Shown: positions 48,531 to 57,414, counted from the first letter of the stretch. The stretch: DNA of 64,000 nt from Flavobacterium marginilacus (GCF_026870155.1 NZ_CP113975.1:434001-498000); one strand, 5' to 3'. Translations and numbers: made by a program. Notes: generated by a model from the letters alone, not told the origin.

Positions 48531-49613
48531 ATGTTTAAAGCTGACGATTTTATTCCATCAGGATATACGAATTCTATTGACCAAGGAAGTTTCTCTTGGA
48601 GTGCTCCCAGTAATATTGCATTGGTAAAATATTGGGGAAAAAAAGACAAACAGATTCCTGCAAATCCATCCGTTAGTTTTACATTGAATAACTGCAAAAC
48701 GATTACAGCTTTGGCTTTCGCCAAAAAACAGAACGACGACAATTTCTCTTTTGATTTATTATTTGAAGGAAAACCAAAAGAAGACTTTAAACCAAAAATT
48801 CAAAAATTTCTAGAAAGAGTTGAGGTATATCTGCCGTTTCTGAAAGACTATCATTTTACAATTGACACCCAAAATACGTTTCCGCACAGTTCCGGAATTG
48901 CTTCATCTGCATCAGGAATGGCTGCTTTGGCGATGAATTTTATGAGTTTGGAAAAAGCTTTAAATCCAGCAATTACCGAAGAATATTTTCTTAATAAAGC
49001 TTCATTTTTGGCACGATTAGGTTCGGGAAGTGCCTGCCGAAGTGTAAAAGGACAAGTAGTAGTTTGGGGAAATCAGGCGAATATAAAAGGAAGCACCGAT
49101 TTATACGGAGTGGAATATCCGTATGAAATTCATCCTGTTTTTAAAGATTTTCAAGATACGATTCTGCTCGTTGATAAAGGAGAAAAACAAGTTTCGAGCA
49201 CTGTTGGCCACGATTTAATGCACGGCCATCCATTTGCCGAAAGGCGTTTTGCACAGGCACATGAAAATCTAGATAAACTGATTCCGGTTTTCAAAAATGG
49301 TGATTTGGAGGAATTCATCAAAATTGTAGAAAGCGAAGCCTTGACTTTACACGGGATGATGATGACTTCCCTGCCTTATTTTATTTTAATGAAACCAAAT
49401 ACACTGCAGATAATTAATGCAATCTGGAAATTCAGAAATGAAACCAAAATCCCAGTTTGCTTTACTCTTGATGCAGGCGCCAATGTGCATGTTTTGTATC
49501 CAAATGATGTGAAAGAAAAAGTGTTGCAATTTATTACAGGAGAATTAGTTGGCTATTGCCAAAATGGTCAGTATCTTTGCGACCAAATTGGTAATGGAGC
49601 TTTGCTAGGCTAA
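48531..49613 (+). CDS. mvaD: Diphosphomevalonate decarboxylase (360 aa)
   Basis: Decarboxylates mevalonate 5-diphosphate to isopentenyl diphosphate. A GHMP-fold protein with NIALVKYWGKKDKQIPANPSVSFTLN near the N-terminus, the ATP loop TFPHSSGIASSASGMAALAM, GSGSACRSVKGQVVVWG and C-terminal CFTLDAGANVHVLYP. It lies at the head of a loose isoprenoid cluster with the mevalonate kinase-like and UbiA genes, separated from them by the toxin-antitoxin genes. Confidence 0.93.
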   Translation: MFKADDFIPSGYTNSIDQGSFSWSAPSNIALVKYWGKKDKQIPANPSVSFTLNNCKTITALAFAKKQNDDNFSFDLLFEGKPKEDFKPKIQKFLERVEVYLPFLKDYHFTIDTQNTFPHSSGIASSASGMAALAMNFMSLEKALNPAITEEYFLNKASFLARLGSGSACRSVKGQVVVWGNQANIKGSTDLYGVEYPYEIHPVFKDFQDTILLVDKGEKQVSSTVGHDLMHGHPFAERRFAQAHENLDKLIPVFKNGDLEEFIKIVESEALTLHGMMMTSLPYFILMKPNTLQIINAIWKFRNETKIPVCFTLDAGANVHVLYPNDVKEKVLQFITGELVGYCQNGQYLCDQIGNGALLG

Positions 49614-49651
49614 TACTTTTTTTGTATCTTTAGTTCTTAATGATTGTAATT

Positions 49652-49846
49652 ATGGACTTGAATGCCGAAAAATTAGAATTGATCAGGAAAGTTTTAGAAA
49701 CTGATGATGTTGCCATTCTGAAAAAAATAAAGGCAGTTTTTGAAGACAAAGAAAAAAAAGTCTGGGAGGAGTTAACTCCCGAACAGCAGGAAGAAATAAA
49801 CATAGGAATCCAAAATGAAAATCGTGGAGATGTAGTCGATTTTTGA
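49652..49846 (+). CDS. Solitary antitoxin-like protein, C-terminus probably lost by a 1-nt insertion (64 aa)
   Basis: It is a paralogue of the next gene: the N-terminal MDLNAEKLELIRKVLETDDVAILKKIKAVF and central VWEELTPEQQEEINIGIQNENRGDVVDF align with it throughout. It stops after VVDF, whereas the paralogue continues with EEFIKKYMH. Removing one T in the T5 run near 49850 would read on as DFERMISKL and stop at about 49866. No toxin gene follows directly. It is therefore either a remnant or a solitary, shortened antitoxin. The start at 49652 is chosen over 49640 by alignment. Confidence 0.6.
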   Translation: MDLNAEKLELIRKVLETDDVAILKKIKAVFEDKEKKVWEELTPEQQEEINIGIQNENRGDVVDF

Positions 49847-49880
49847 AAGAATGATTTCCAAGTTATAAAATTTTAGAATC

Positions 49881-50102
49881 ATGGACATACAATTTGAAAA
49901 ATCAGAATTGATGAAAAAGTTGGAAGAGACCAATGATATCTCAATAATTAAAGCAATAAAGAAAATTTTCAAATCGGAAAAGAAAGACTTTTGGGAGGAA
50001 CTGACTCAAGAACAAAAGGATGAAATTGAAGAAGGAGAAAGACAGATCGAAAGAGGTGAGTTTGTAGATTTTGAAGAATTTATTAAGAAGTATATGCATT
50101 AA
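49881..50102 (+). CDS. Type II antitoxin (73 aa) paired with a RelE/ParE toxin
   Basis: A short, strongly acidic helical protein with the pattern FWEELTQEQKDEIEEGERQIERGEFVDFEEFIKKYM, typical of the antitoxins that precede RelE/ParE toxins in Bacteroidota. It would bind and neutralise the toxin encoded 2 nt downstream. It shows no clear DNA-binding domain, so autoregulation may depend on other parts. It lies inside the mevalonate pathway cluster. Confidence 0.8.
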   Translation: MDIQFEKSELMKKLEETNDISIIKAIKKIFKSEKKDFWEELTQEQKDEIEEGERQIERGEFVDFEEFIKKYMH

Positions 50103-50104
50103 AA

Positions 50105-50404
50105 ATGAGAGAAATTAAAATTTCAATTAATGCTCAAAAAAAGACAAAAATACTTTTAGAATATCTTGAGGCAAAATGGTCAGAAAGAGTTAGAATTAAA
50201 TTTGCAAAGAAACTGTATGATTCTTTACAAATAATTAGAGCTAATCCTGAGATCTTTCCTAAATCAGAAACAAATGAAAAGTATCATAAATGCGTTGTTA
50301 GCAGACAGACTACGTTGTTTTATACTTTTACTAGTAAACGAATATATATAGTTGCGCTTTTTGACACAAGACAAAACCCGGCAAAAATTAAGAAAATTCA
50401 ATAA
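50105..50404 (+). CDS. RelE/ParE family toxin (99 aa)
   Basis: A basic small protein with the RelE/ParE fold: MREIKISINAQKKTKILLEYLEAKWSERVRIKFAKKLYDSLQIIRANPEIFPKS, then CVVSRQTTLFYTF and IYIVALFDTRQNPAKI. RelE members cleave mRNA at the ribosome and ParE members attack gyrase; the sequence does not tell which. It starts 2 nt after its antitoxin. The following kinase gene starts 8 nt later, so the pair is in the same transcription unit as the isoprenoid genes. Confidence 0.85.
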   Translation: MREIKISINAQKKTKILLEYLEAKWSERVRIKFAKKLYDSLQIIRANPEIFPKSETNEKYHKCVVSRQTTLFYTFTSKRIYIVALFDTRQNPAKIKKIQ

Positions 50405-50412
50405 ATATCCCT

Positions 50413-51351
50413 ATGAAAGGACCTTTATTTTACTCAAAAATATTACTCTTTGGAGAATACGGAATTATTCGTGATTCCAAGGGGCTGTCAATTCCGTATA
50501 ATTTTTACAACGGAGCCTTAAAGAAAGATGCTAATCCTTCTGCTGAAGCGATACAGTCAAATGGTCATTTAAAACGCTATGCTGTATATTTAGAGCAATT
50601 GCAAAAAGAACAGCCTGATTTGGTTACGTTCGATTTAGAGACTTTAAATAATGACGTTCAGACCGGAATGTATTTTGATTCCAGTATTCCTCAGGGATAT
50701 GGTGTAGGGAGCAGTGGTGCATTAGTTGCCGCTATTTATGATAAATATGCACAAAATAAAATCACCGTTTTAGAGAATTTAACGCGTGAAAAATTATTGA
50801 CCTTAAAAACGATTTTTTCCCAGATGGAGAGTTTCTTTCACGGAAAAAGTTCCGGACTTGATCCATTGAACAGTTATTTGAGTATTCCAATTTTGATTAA
50901 TTCAAAAGATAATATCGAAGCAACAGGAATTCCAACTCAAAGCCTTGACGGAAAAAGAGCTGTATTTTTATTAGACTCAGGAATTGTTGGCGAAACCGCT
51001 CCAATGGTAAATATCTTCATGGAAAACCTGAAAGACCAAGGTTTCCGTACAATGCTGAAAAATCAGTTTGTAAAATACACAGACGCTTGTGTAGAAAACT
51101 TTCTTGGCGGTGATATCAAATCATTATTTGAAAACACAAAGCAATTGTCCAAAGTCGTGCTTAATAATTTTAAACCAATGATTCCAGAGCAGTTTCATGG
51201 AATCTGGCAGGAAGGAATCGACTCAAATGATTATTACTTAAAATTGTGCGGATCTGGAGGAGGCGGTTACATTTTAGGATTTACCGAAGATTTAGAGAAA
51301 GCAAAAGTATCATTGAAAGATTTTAAATTGGAAGTTGTTTATCAGTTTTAA
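50413..51351 (+). CDS. GHMP family kinase, mevalonate kinase-like (312 aa)
   Basis: A GHMP-fold kinase: it begins MKGPLFYSKILLFGEYGIIRDSKGLSIP, has the ATP loop GYGVGSSGALVAAIYDKY, a central FHGKSSGLDPLNSYLS and C-terminal LKLCGSGGGGYILGF. This combination fits mevalonate kinase, which phosphorylates mevalonate. With the decarboxylase upstream and the prenyltransferase downstream, it belongs to isoprenoid precursor synthesis. Phosphomevalonate kinase is not clearly present nearby. Confidence 0.88.
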   Translation: MKGPLFYSKILLFGEYGIIRDSKGLSIPYNFYNGALKKDANPSAEAIQSNGHLKRYAVYLEQLQKEQPDLVTFDLETLNNDVQTGMYFDSSIPQGYGVGSSGALVAAIYDKYAQNKITVLENLTREKLLTLKTIFSQMESFFHGKSSGLDPLNSYLSIPILINSKDNIEATGIPTQSLDGKRAVFLLDSGIVGETAPMVNIFMENLKDQGFRTMLKNQFVKYTDACVENFLGGDIKSLFENTKQLSKVVLNNFKPMIPEQFHGIWQEGIDSNDYYLKLCGSGGGGYILGFTEDLEKAKVSLKDFKLEVVYQF

Positions 51352-51404
51352 TATTTTAGGGTAAGAAAAAACAATAAGCGCCGTTATAATTCTAAACAAA
51401 CTTC

Positions 51405-52361
51405 ATGTTAAGCAGAAAGCATAAACTTTTTATATGGAAAATCATCAGTTTATTCTCTGTCGTTAGAGGTTATAATATTCCCATTATAGCTTTAGCTCAA
51501 TATTTATCGGCTATTTTTATATTGGCACCAGAGCAGAGAGCTTTGTTCATATTATTGGATTTCCGGCTTTTTATTATAGTACTTTGTTCCAGTTTAGCGA
51601 TTGCTTCCGGCTACATAATCAATAGTTTTTATGACAGCAAAAAGGATTTAATTAACCGCCCGAATAAATCGCAATTAGATCGTTTGGTGAGCCAAAAAAC
51701 AAAACTGCAGGTTTATTTCAGTCTTAACCTTTTTGTTGCTTTAATCGCTTTTTTCGTTTCTTTTAGAGCTGTTTTGTTTTACTCGGTTTACATATTTTTA
51801 ATCTGGTTTTATTCTCATAAAATCAAAAGGTATGCCCTAATTGGCAATTTAATGGCTGCGTTTCTCGCCGTTCTGCCTTTTTTCGGAATTTTATTGTACT
51901 ACTATTTACAAATGCCATTGTATGAAATCGAAAGCAATACAAGCAAACTCGCTGTTATTTTTTCGCACGGCGCATTCTTGTTTTTATTAATTTTAATCAG
52001 AGAAATGATAAAAGATTTAGAAAATTTACAAGGTGATTTTGCCAATAACTATAAAACCATTCCAATAATTTACGGAGAAGAAACTGCCAAAAAAACCATA
52101 ACCATATTGACATTATTAACGGTAATTCCCGTTTATTTTTTAATCAATATCTATGATGTGGGTTATATGGACATTTACTTTTATTTCGGCTTTATTGTTT
52201 TGATTTTTTTCCTGTTGTACTTGTGGAAATGGCAGACAAAAGCGCAGTATATAATGCTTCACAACGTTTTAAAGTTCCTTATTGTTGCTGGAGTTTTTTG
52301 CATTGTACTCATAAATCCCAGCGTTCTTTGGCACGGAAAAAAAGTATTGATGACGATTTAG
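51405..52361 (+). CDS. UbiA family prenyltransferase (318 aa)
   Basis: An integral membrane prenyltransferase. The first Asp-rich motif is NSFYDSKKDLINRPNK and the second is REMIKDLENLQGD, with about eight hydrophobic helices between and after them. It uses isoprenyl diphosphates, consistent with following the mevalonate kinase gene by 53 nt. UbiA relatives in Bacteroidota are annotated as geranylgeranylglycerol-phosphate or homogentisate-type enzymes; the acceptor here cannot be deduced. Confidence 0.87.
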   Translation: MLSRKHKLFIWKIISLFSVVRGYNIPIIALAQYLSAIFILAPEQRALFILLDFRLFIIVLCSSLAIASGYIINSFYDSKKDLINRPNKSQLDRLVSQKTKLQVYFSLNLFVALIAFFVSFRAVLFYSVYIFLIWFYSHKIKRYALIGNLMAAFLAVLPFFGILLYYYLQMPLYEIESNTSKLAVIFSHGAFLFLLILIREMIKDLENLQGDFANNYKTIPIIYGEETAKKTITILTLLTVIPVYFLINIYDVGYMDIYFYFGFIVLIFFLLYLWKWQTKAQYIMLHNVLKFLIVAGVFCIVLINPSVLWHGKKVLMTI

Positions 52362-52437
52362 GGATAATAATTTTTTGAAACAGAAAGAATAGGCATTTTC
52401 AGGAAACATGGGTTTCCGTTATCCGTTACAATTTTTT

Positions 52438-52465
52438 GTAGAGACGGGTTTCAAACCCGTCTTTA
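52438..52465. repeat. REP-like dyad, GTAGAG family
   Basis: GTAGAGACGGGTTTC and AAACCCGTCTTTA fold with perfect GACGGGTTT / AAACCCGTC arms. It shares its GTAGAG start with the element at 5411. A smaller dyad, GGAAAC-ATG-GGTTTCC, lies just upstream at about 52402. Confidence 0.6.
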
Positions 52466-52590
52466 GAAAGTAAAGGTGAATATAAGGCATTTTTGTTAGC
52501 ATTACATTCTAGTCAAATTTTTAAAAATCATTAAATTAAGCAGTTAACGTTTTCTAATTATCAAAAATCGTTTCTCAATGATATAAATGC

Positions 52591-52598
52591 TATCTTTG
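52591..52598 (+). promoter_or_regulatory. -7 box of the pseudouridine synthase gene
   Basis: TATCTTTG fits TAnnTTTG and lies 20 nt before the start codon. No good TTG is found at the -33 position. Confidence 0.55.
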
Positions 52599-52617
52599 CA
52601 CTAAATTATAGAATATT

Positions 52618-53526
52618 ATGAATAATAAGGGAGGCAATAGTAGAGGCGGTAGTGCAAGATCAAGCAGTTCCAGACCAAGTTCCAATAAGCCAAAACCTGC
52701 ACTGCCAAAAAGGGCTCAGGGGCCAAAAAAAGTAAAAATAAATACCAAAGCAGCCGAAGCTGAGGCTGACAAAGTACAAAAAAAGCCAAATCAAGCGCCA
52801 AAGAGACCCAAAGTAAAAGATGAAATTCGTTTGAATAAATACATCTCAAACTCAGGAACCTGCTCAAGACGCGATGCTGATATTTATATACAATCAGGAA
52901 ATGTAAAAGTAAACGGAGTTCCCGTTACCGAAATGGGATATATGGTAAAATCGGGCGATGTAGTAAATTTTGACGGTGTAGTTTTAACTCCGGAGAAAAA
53001 AGTATATATTCTATTGAACAAGCCTAAAAATTTCACGACAGCACTGGATGAAGGTCAGGAATACCGAAATGTTTTGGAGCTGATAAAAGGTTCAACAACT
53101 TCAAAAGTTGGTCCTATAGGAAGAATGGACAAGAATACAACAGGTTTGTTAGTTTTTACTAACGATACCGACATGATCCGTAAATTCACATTGCCAAACC
53201 AAAAATCATCTAAAATATATCAGGTTTCTTTAGATAAGAATTTAAAATTTGAAGATTTAGAGAAAATAAATAAAGGACTGGTATTAGACGGACACAGAGT
53301 TACTGTAGACGAAGTAAGTTATATTGAAGGAGAATCCAAAAATGAAATCGGTATTCAGTTAAAATCGTCCAACATAAAAGTAGTTCGCGCTATATTTGAA
53401 CATTTTGAATATAATGTTCTCAGGGTTGATCGTGTAGCTTTTGCTGGTTTAACTAAGAAAAATTTACCAAGAGGAAATTGGAGATTACTTACAGACCAAG
53501 AAGTTATCAATTTGAAAAACATGTAA
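52618..53526 (+). CDS. rluB: 23S rRNA pseudouridine synthase, RluB/RsuA type (302 aa)
   Basis: It isomerises a uridine in rRNA (RluB relatives act in 23S). It begins with a basic, disordered tail rich in Ser, Arg, Lys and Pro (about 65 residues, unlike the short start of E. coli RluB), then an S4 domain (IRLNKYISNSGTCSRRDAD), and the RsuA/RluB catalytic domain with GRMDKNTTGLLVFTNDTD (catalytic D). The basic tail may help RNA binding. RluE or RsuA cannot be fully excluded by inspection. Confidence 0.88.
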   Translation: MNNKGGNSRGGSARSSSSRPSSNKPKPALPKRAQGPKKVKINTKAAEAEADKVQKKPNQAPKRPKVKDEIRLNKYISNSGTCSRRDADIYIQSGNVKVNGVPVTEMGYMVKSGDVVNFDGVVLTPEKKVYILLNKPKNFTTALDEGQEYRNVLELIKGSTTSKVGPIGRMDKNTTGLLVFTNDTDMIRKFTLPNQKSSKIYQVSLDKNLKFEDLEKINKGLVLDGHRVTVDEVSYIEGESKNEIGIQLKSSNIKVVRAIFEHFEYNVLRVDRVAFAGLTKKNLPRGNWRLLTDQEVINLKNM

Positions 53527-53546
53527 TTTTCAAAAAATATATTTTC

Positions 53547-53582
53547 AAATCCCTTTCATTTTATGTGGAAGGGATTTTTTTG
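53547..53582 (+). terminator. Terminator after the pseudouridine synthase
   Basis: AAATCCCTTTC pairs with GGAAGGGATTTTTT around ATTTTATGT and ends in a T tract. Confidence 0.8.
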
Positions 53583-53732
53583 TTTATGATAGTATCGAAT
53601 GCTGAGGTTTTTTTATGTGTTTGAAAGTAAGTTATAGTTTCTTGACTTCAATTACGATAATGTTTTTAAGAAGAAATTAACAATTATGTTCGTAATAATA
53701 ATTAGTTTTATATATTCTTAAATATAACAAAT

Positions 53733-55493
53733 ATGAAAAAAATTACGTTTTTTATAACCATGCTGTTTGTCTCAATAGTATTAGTGAACTGTAAGAATAA
53801 TGAGAAAAAACAAGATTTTTCATTATTTACCAAAAAATACTTTGATGACAAGAATGCATTAGATCCCTTGGGAGCAACACAAAACGGTCAAAATGAATAT
53901 AATGACCAGCTGCAGTTTGAAATGACAGAAAGTTTTAGAAAAAAACAACTTGAGTTTTTTAATAAATATGAGTCTGGTTTGAAAAATTTTGATGAAAAAC
54001 AGCTTTCTGAAGAAGAGAAAACCAGTTATGAAATCATAAAATGGGAAGTTGAAGTTGGGAAAAAACTACTGGAACAGCCCACAAACCTAATGCCGATTCA
54101 TCAGTTTTGGGGTACTCATTTAACTATGGGACAATTTGCCGGAGGCACAAGCGGACAGCCTTTTAAAACAGAAAAGGATTATACTGATTTCTTAAAAAGA
54201 ATGGATAAATACAGTACTTGGATTGATTCTGCGCTGGTATATATGAAGAAAGGAATTGAAAAAGGAATAGTTCTGCCAAAAGCATTGACAGTAAAAGTAA
54301 TTCCGCAGTTTGCTGATATGCCAACTCCAAAGATTGAAGACAACTTGTTTTATTCTTCTATTAAGCTGATGCCTGCCACATTTTCTGAGGAGGTAAAAAA
54401 AGATTTAACTGCTAAATACACTGCTGTAATCAATGAAAAACTGATACCGAGGTATAAAAAAATGACAGATTTTCTTAAAAACGAATACTTGCCTGCATCA
54501 AGAACTACCAGCGGAATTGGAAGTCTGTCTTTTGGGAAAGATTTATATGCAGTTTATGTAAAACAATGGACGACTACTGAAATGAGTCCGGAAGAGATTC
54601 ATGAATTAGGGTTAAAAGAGGTAGCCCGCATAAATGCTGAAATGGAAAAGATAAAAAATCAAGTTGGATTTAAAGGAACGCTTCTTGAATTTTTTGAATA
54701 CGTACGAAACAAACCTGAGTTGAAACCATTTAAAAAACCGAAGGAAGTAATAGCTAATTTTGAAAGGATTTATAGTGTCATAAAACCAAATGTTGACAAA
54801 TTATTTTCATTACAGCCTAAGACAAAATTTGAAATCAGAAGAACTGAAGCTTTCCGAGAAAAAACTGCCAGTGCTGAGTATATGCAGGGAACAGCAGATG
54901 GTTCTCGCCCTGGTATTTTTTATGTTCCAATTCCAGATGTAAAAGAATATAATGTATATGGTGATGAAGATCTATTTCTGCATGAAGCTATTCCGGGCCA
55001 CCATTTTCAAATTTCATTACAGCAGGAGAATACTGCTCTCCCAGATTTTAGAAAATTCAATTGGTTTGGTGCTTACGGTGAAGGCTGGGCATTATATACT
55101 GAGAGCTTGGGCAAGGAATTAGGTTTGTATCAAGATCCTTATCAATATTTTGGAATGCTGGGTAATGAAATGCACAGAGCAGTGCGTTTAGTAGTCGATA
55201 CAGGACTGCATAGCAAAGGATGGACAAGAGAACAGGCAATTAAATATTCTCTTCAGAATGAGGCTGAAAGTGAAGCAGGAATTACCGTCGAAATCGAACG
55301 TTATATGGCTATTCCTGGACAGGCTTTGTCCTACAAAATAGGTCAGCTTAAAATCTTGGAACTGCGTAAAAGAGCACAAGACAAAATGGGAGCTAAATTT
55401 GATATTAAAAAGTTCCATGAAAAAACATTGGAATCCGGTGTAATACCTTTAGCTTTATTGGAAAAGAAAATAGATTCTTGGATTAATGAATAA
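53733..55493 (+). CDS. DUF885 family lipoprotein, metallopeptidase-like (586 aa)
   Basis: It has a lipoprotein signal with lipobox VLVNCKN, then the large alpha-helical DUF885 fold. A metal-binding motif HEAIPGHHFQ (zinc-protease-like HExxH variant) is followed by GEGWALYTESLG and a C-terminal IPGQALSYKIGQ. DUF885 proteins resemble M3-like or carboxypeptidase Taq-like peptidases, so it is probably an envelope peptidase, inferred by family. It is flanked by terminators, hence likely monocistronic. Confidence 0.88.
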   Translation: MKKITFFITMLFVSIVLVNCKNNEKKQDFSLFTKKYFDDKNALDPLGATQNGQNEYNDQLQFEMTESFRKKQLEFFNKYESGLKNFDEKQLSEEEKTSYEIIKWEVEVGKKLLEQPTNLMPIHQFWGTHLTMGQFAGGTSGQPFKTEKDYTDFLKRMDKYSTWIDSALVYMKKGIEKGIVLPKALTVKVIPQFADMPTPKIEDNLFYSSIKLMPATFSEEVKKDLTAKYTAVINEKLIPRYKKMTDFLKNEYLPASRTTSGIGSLSFGKDLYAVYVKQWTTTEMSPEEIHELGLKEVARINAEMEKIKNQVGFKGTLLEFFEYVRNKPELKPFKKPKEVIANFERIYSVIKPNVDKLFSLQPKTKFEIRRTEAFREKTASAEYMQGTADGSRPGIFYVPIPDVKEYNVYGDEDLFLHEAIPGHHFQISLQQENTALPDFRKFNWFGAYGEGWALYTESLGKELGLYQDPYQYFGMLGNEMHRAVRLVVDTGLHSKGWTREQAIKYSLQNEAESEAGITVEIERYMAIPGQALSYKIGQLKILELRKRAQDKMGAKFDIKKFHEKTLESGVIPLALLEKKIDSWINE

Positions 55494-55518
55494 CAGTAAA
55501 TAGTAGTTTCAAAAAAAA

Positions 55519-55552
55519 GGCAGCAATTCTAAAATTGCTGCCTTTTTTTGAG
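55519..55552. terminator. Bidirectional terminator
   Basis: GGCAGCAATT and AATTGCTGCC form a perfect 10-bp stem around CTAA with A residues on one side and T residues on the other. It ends both the DUF885 gene and the converging DUF937-like gene. Confidence 0.9.
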
Positions 55553-55564
55553 TAAAATTTTGAA

Positions 55565-56173
55565 TTATAATTTAAAAATTTTACTTAGAAAATGAGGTTT
55601 TGCATCAGTTTTGATTAAAGTATCAAAATTATTACTGTTATCTTCATATTGAAAATTAGCATAGCCAAGTAAAATTCTAATGCCTTCTGGTACAGTATTT
55701 AAGATTAGTTTTTTCTCAATATTTAAATTACCCTGAATGTTTTCTGTTTTCTGCTTTTCATTTTTAAAATGTGACAGAATCAGCATTACGGCAAAATTTA
55801 AAACTGCTCCTGCAGTTGCACTTTTAATGCCTACTTCATTAGATATCATTTCTGATATTCTCCCTTTTTTAGTGGAAAAAATCAAATTTAGAGGGGTAAA
55901 ACCTTCTTTTTCGAATGAGTAGTTCAGTGTTGATAACTTCCCGTTGTCGTATTCTAAGGTTTTATAGAATTCAGTAAGGGTTATACATTCAATGAGGTTA
56001 TCATATAAGGAAGGATTTTCTATTATTTTATCAATACCAATAAGTACAGTACAGATACTGGTGTCAATTGATTTTTTTAATAAAATTTCATTCTCTTCAT
56101 ATTTTTTACAAAACATTGAAATTAATGGTGAAGTTATTACGCTTCGTAGTTGATTAAGTAAAATGGGGGTCAT
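55565..56173 (-). CDS. DUF937-like protein (202 aa)
   Basis: There is no signal peptide. Residues 1-140 resemble DUF937: LNQLRSVITSPLISMFCKKY, SICTVLIGID and ISEMISNEVGIKSATAGAVLNFAVMLILSHF. This helical domain of unknown function occurs at the N-terminus of some OmpA-like flavobacterial proteins. The last third is variable. The domain assignment is by pattern and moderate in certainty. It has no operon partner; the divergent 335 bp and tRNA-Phe lie upstream. Confidence 0.6.
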   Translation of the reverse strand: MTPILLNQLRSVITSPLISMFCKKYEENEILLKKSIDTSICTVLIGIDKIIENPSLYDNLIECITLTEFYKTLEYDNGKLSTLNYSFEKEGFTPLNLIFSTKKGRISEMISNEVGIKSATAGAVLNFAVMLILSHFKNEKQKTENIQGNLNIEKKLILNTVPEGIRILLGYANFQYEDNSNNFDTLIKTDAKPHFLSKIFKL

Positions 56174-56472
56174 ATTTTATTTGTTATCAAGCTAATTTTC
56201 TATTTGCATTAATTTTAAATAATCGATTAAGTGCGTTTTTTCGTCGATTATCTGATAAATGTATATAAAAAATTATAACAAATAACAAAAAGATTATTTT
56301 TTTTTAAAAAAGATAATAAATTAACAGAATAGTTTCTAGTATTTTACTATAGAAAGGCTGTTTTTGTTGTACTGCTGGATTTAGTTTCAGAAATTTTAAG
56401 TTAGTAATTCAGCTCGTGTATTCTGAAAAATAATGTGGCATTTTCAAAATGAATTGTTTACAGAAGGAGGTA
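56174..56472. other. Intergenic region between DUF937-like gene and tRNA-Phe terminator
   Basis: About 300 bp, AT-rich, with no gene visible. I see no clear promoter box for the DUF937-like gene and no repeats above background. Confidence 0.6.
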
Positions 56473-56507
56473 AAAAAAAAGAGACCATCTTAAAAAGATA
56501 GTCTCTT
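56473..56507 (-). terminator. Terminator of tRNA-Phe copy 2
   Basis: Read on the minus strand, AAGAGAC pairs with GTCTCTT, with an inner TATCTT/AGATG helix, and is followed by a T tract. Confidence 0.85.
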
Positions 56508-56508
56508 G

Positions 56509-56581
56509 TGGTACCTCCAGGGATCGAACCAGGGACACATGGATTTTCAGTCCATTGCTCTACCATCTGAGCTAAGGTACC
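56509..56581 (-). tRNA. tRNA-Phe (anticodon GAA), copy 2
   Basis: Sequence identical, over all 73 nt, to the plus-strand copy at 10840-10912. It is isolated here, with its own promoter and terminator. Confidence 0.97.
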
Positions 56582-56596
56582 GTGCTGTTGCGGGTG

Positions 56597-56625
56597 CAAA
56601 TATAGAACCATTTTTAATTTATCCA
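56597..56625 (-). promoter_or_regulatory. Promoter of tRNA-Phe copy 2
   Basis: On the minus strand TATATTTG (56597-56604) with TTG about 19 nt upstream fits the Bacteroidetes consensus and is followed by CACCCGC, as in the rRNA promoters. Confidence 0.7.
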
Positions 56626-56653
56626 AAAGAAATTTTAAAAAAAAATCAATTCG

Positions 56654-56661
56654 TATCTTCG
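56654..56661 (+). promoter_or_regulatory. -7-like box of coaX
   Basis: TATCTTCG is a one-base variant of TAnnTTTG. It lies 19 nt before the coaX start. The promoters of coaX and tRNA-Phe are divergent within about 60 bp. Confidence 0.45.
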
Positions 56662-56679
56662 CATTATTAAATCCATATT

Positions 56680-57414
56680 ATGATTCTAGCAATTGATGTA
56701 GGGAATACCAGAATTAAAGCTGCTGTATTTGAGGATTCTATCGTTTTAGAGGGCTTTGTTTTTTTGAAAACTGAGCTTGATGAAAACATTAAAAAAATTT
56801 TAAAAGAATATGAAAAAATAACCCATTTGGTCGTTTCTTCGGTTTCGGATATAGAAAAAAAGTCTTTTTTTCAATTTGAAAATCTTGCTGATATTCATTT
56901 TGTCTCTCATGATGATCTATTTCCATTTGTAAATCATTATAAAACGCCTCGGACATTAGGAGTAGACAGAATGGTGCTTGCTGCAGGTGCAACGCTTCAG
57001 TTTCCAAATCAGAATAGATTGGTAATTGATGCCGGGACCTGCGTGACGTATGATTTTGTAGATGAATCGAATAATTATCTTGGAGGAGCAATTTCGCCTG
57101 GATTACAGCTTCGTTACGCTGCATTGCATAATTTTACGGCAAAGCTTCCTTTGTTAGAATTGGAAAACCCAGATCATTTCGTTGGGAAATCTACTTCAGA
57201 ATCGATACATTCGGGAGTTGTAAACGGATTGGTCTATGAAATAGATGGTTTTATAGATGAATATAAGACATTACATTCAAACTTTATAATAATTTTAACG
57301 GGTGGAGATGCAGTTTTTTTGGCTAAACGATTAAAAAATACCATATTTGCCAATTCAAATTTCCTATTAGAGAGTTTGAATCAAATTTTTCAATATAAAA
57401 TAGAAAATGATTAA
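56680..57414 (+). CDS. coaX: Type III pantothenate kinase (244 aa)
   Basis: Phosphorylates pantothenate in the first step of coenzyme A synthesis. It has the ASKHA phosphate motif LAIDVGNTRIKAAVFED, then RTLGVDRMVLAAGA and VIDAGTCVTYDFVD (catalytic D), with GGAISPGLQLRYAALHNFTAKLP. The length is normal. It overlaps the next gene by 8 nt. CoaX is the usual pantothenate kinase of Bacteroidota. Confidence 0.95.
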   Translation: MILAIDVGNTRIKAAVFEDSIVLEGFVFLKTELDENIKKILKEYEKITHLVVSSVSDIEKKSFFQFENLADIHFVSHDDLFPFVNHYKTPRTLGVDRMVLAAGATLQFPNQNRLVIDAGTCVTYDFVDESNNYLGGAISPGLQLRYAALHNFTAKLPLLELENPDHFVGKSTSESIHSGVVNGLVYEIDGFIDEYKTLHSNFIIILTGGDAVFLAKRLKNTIFANSNFLLESLNQIFQYKIEND

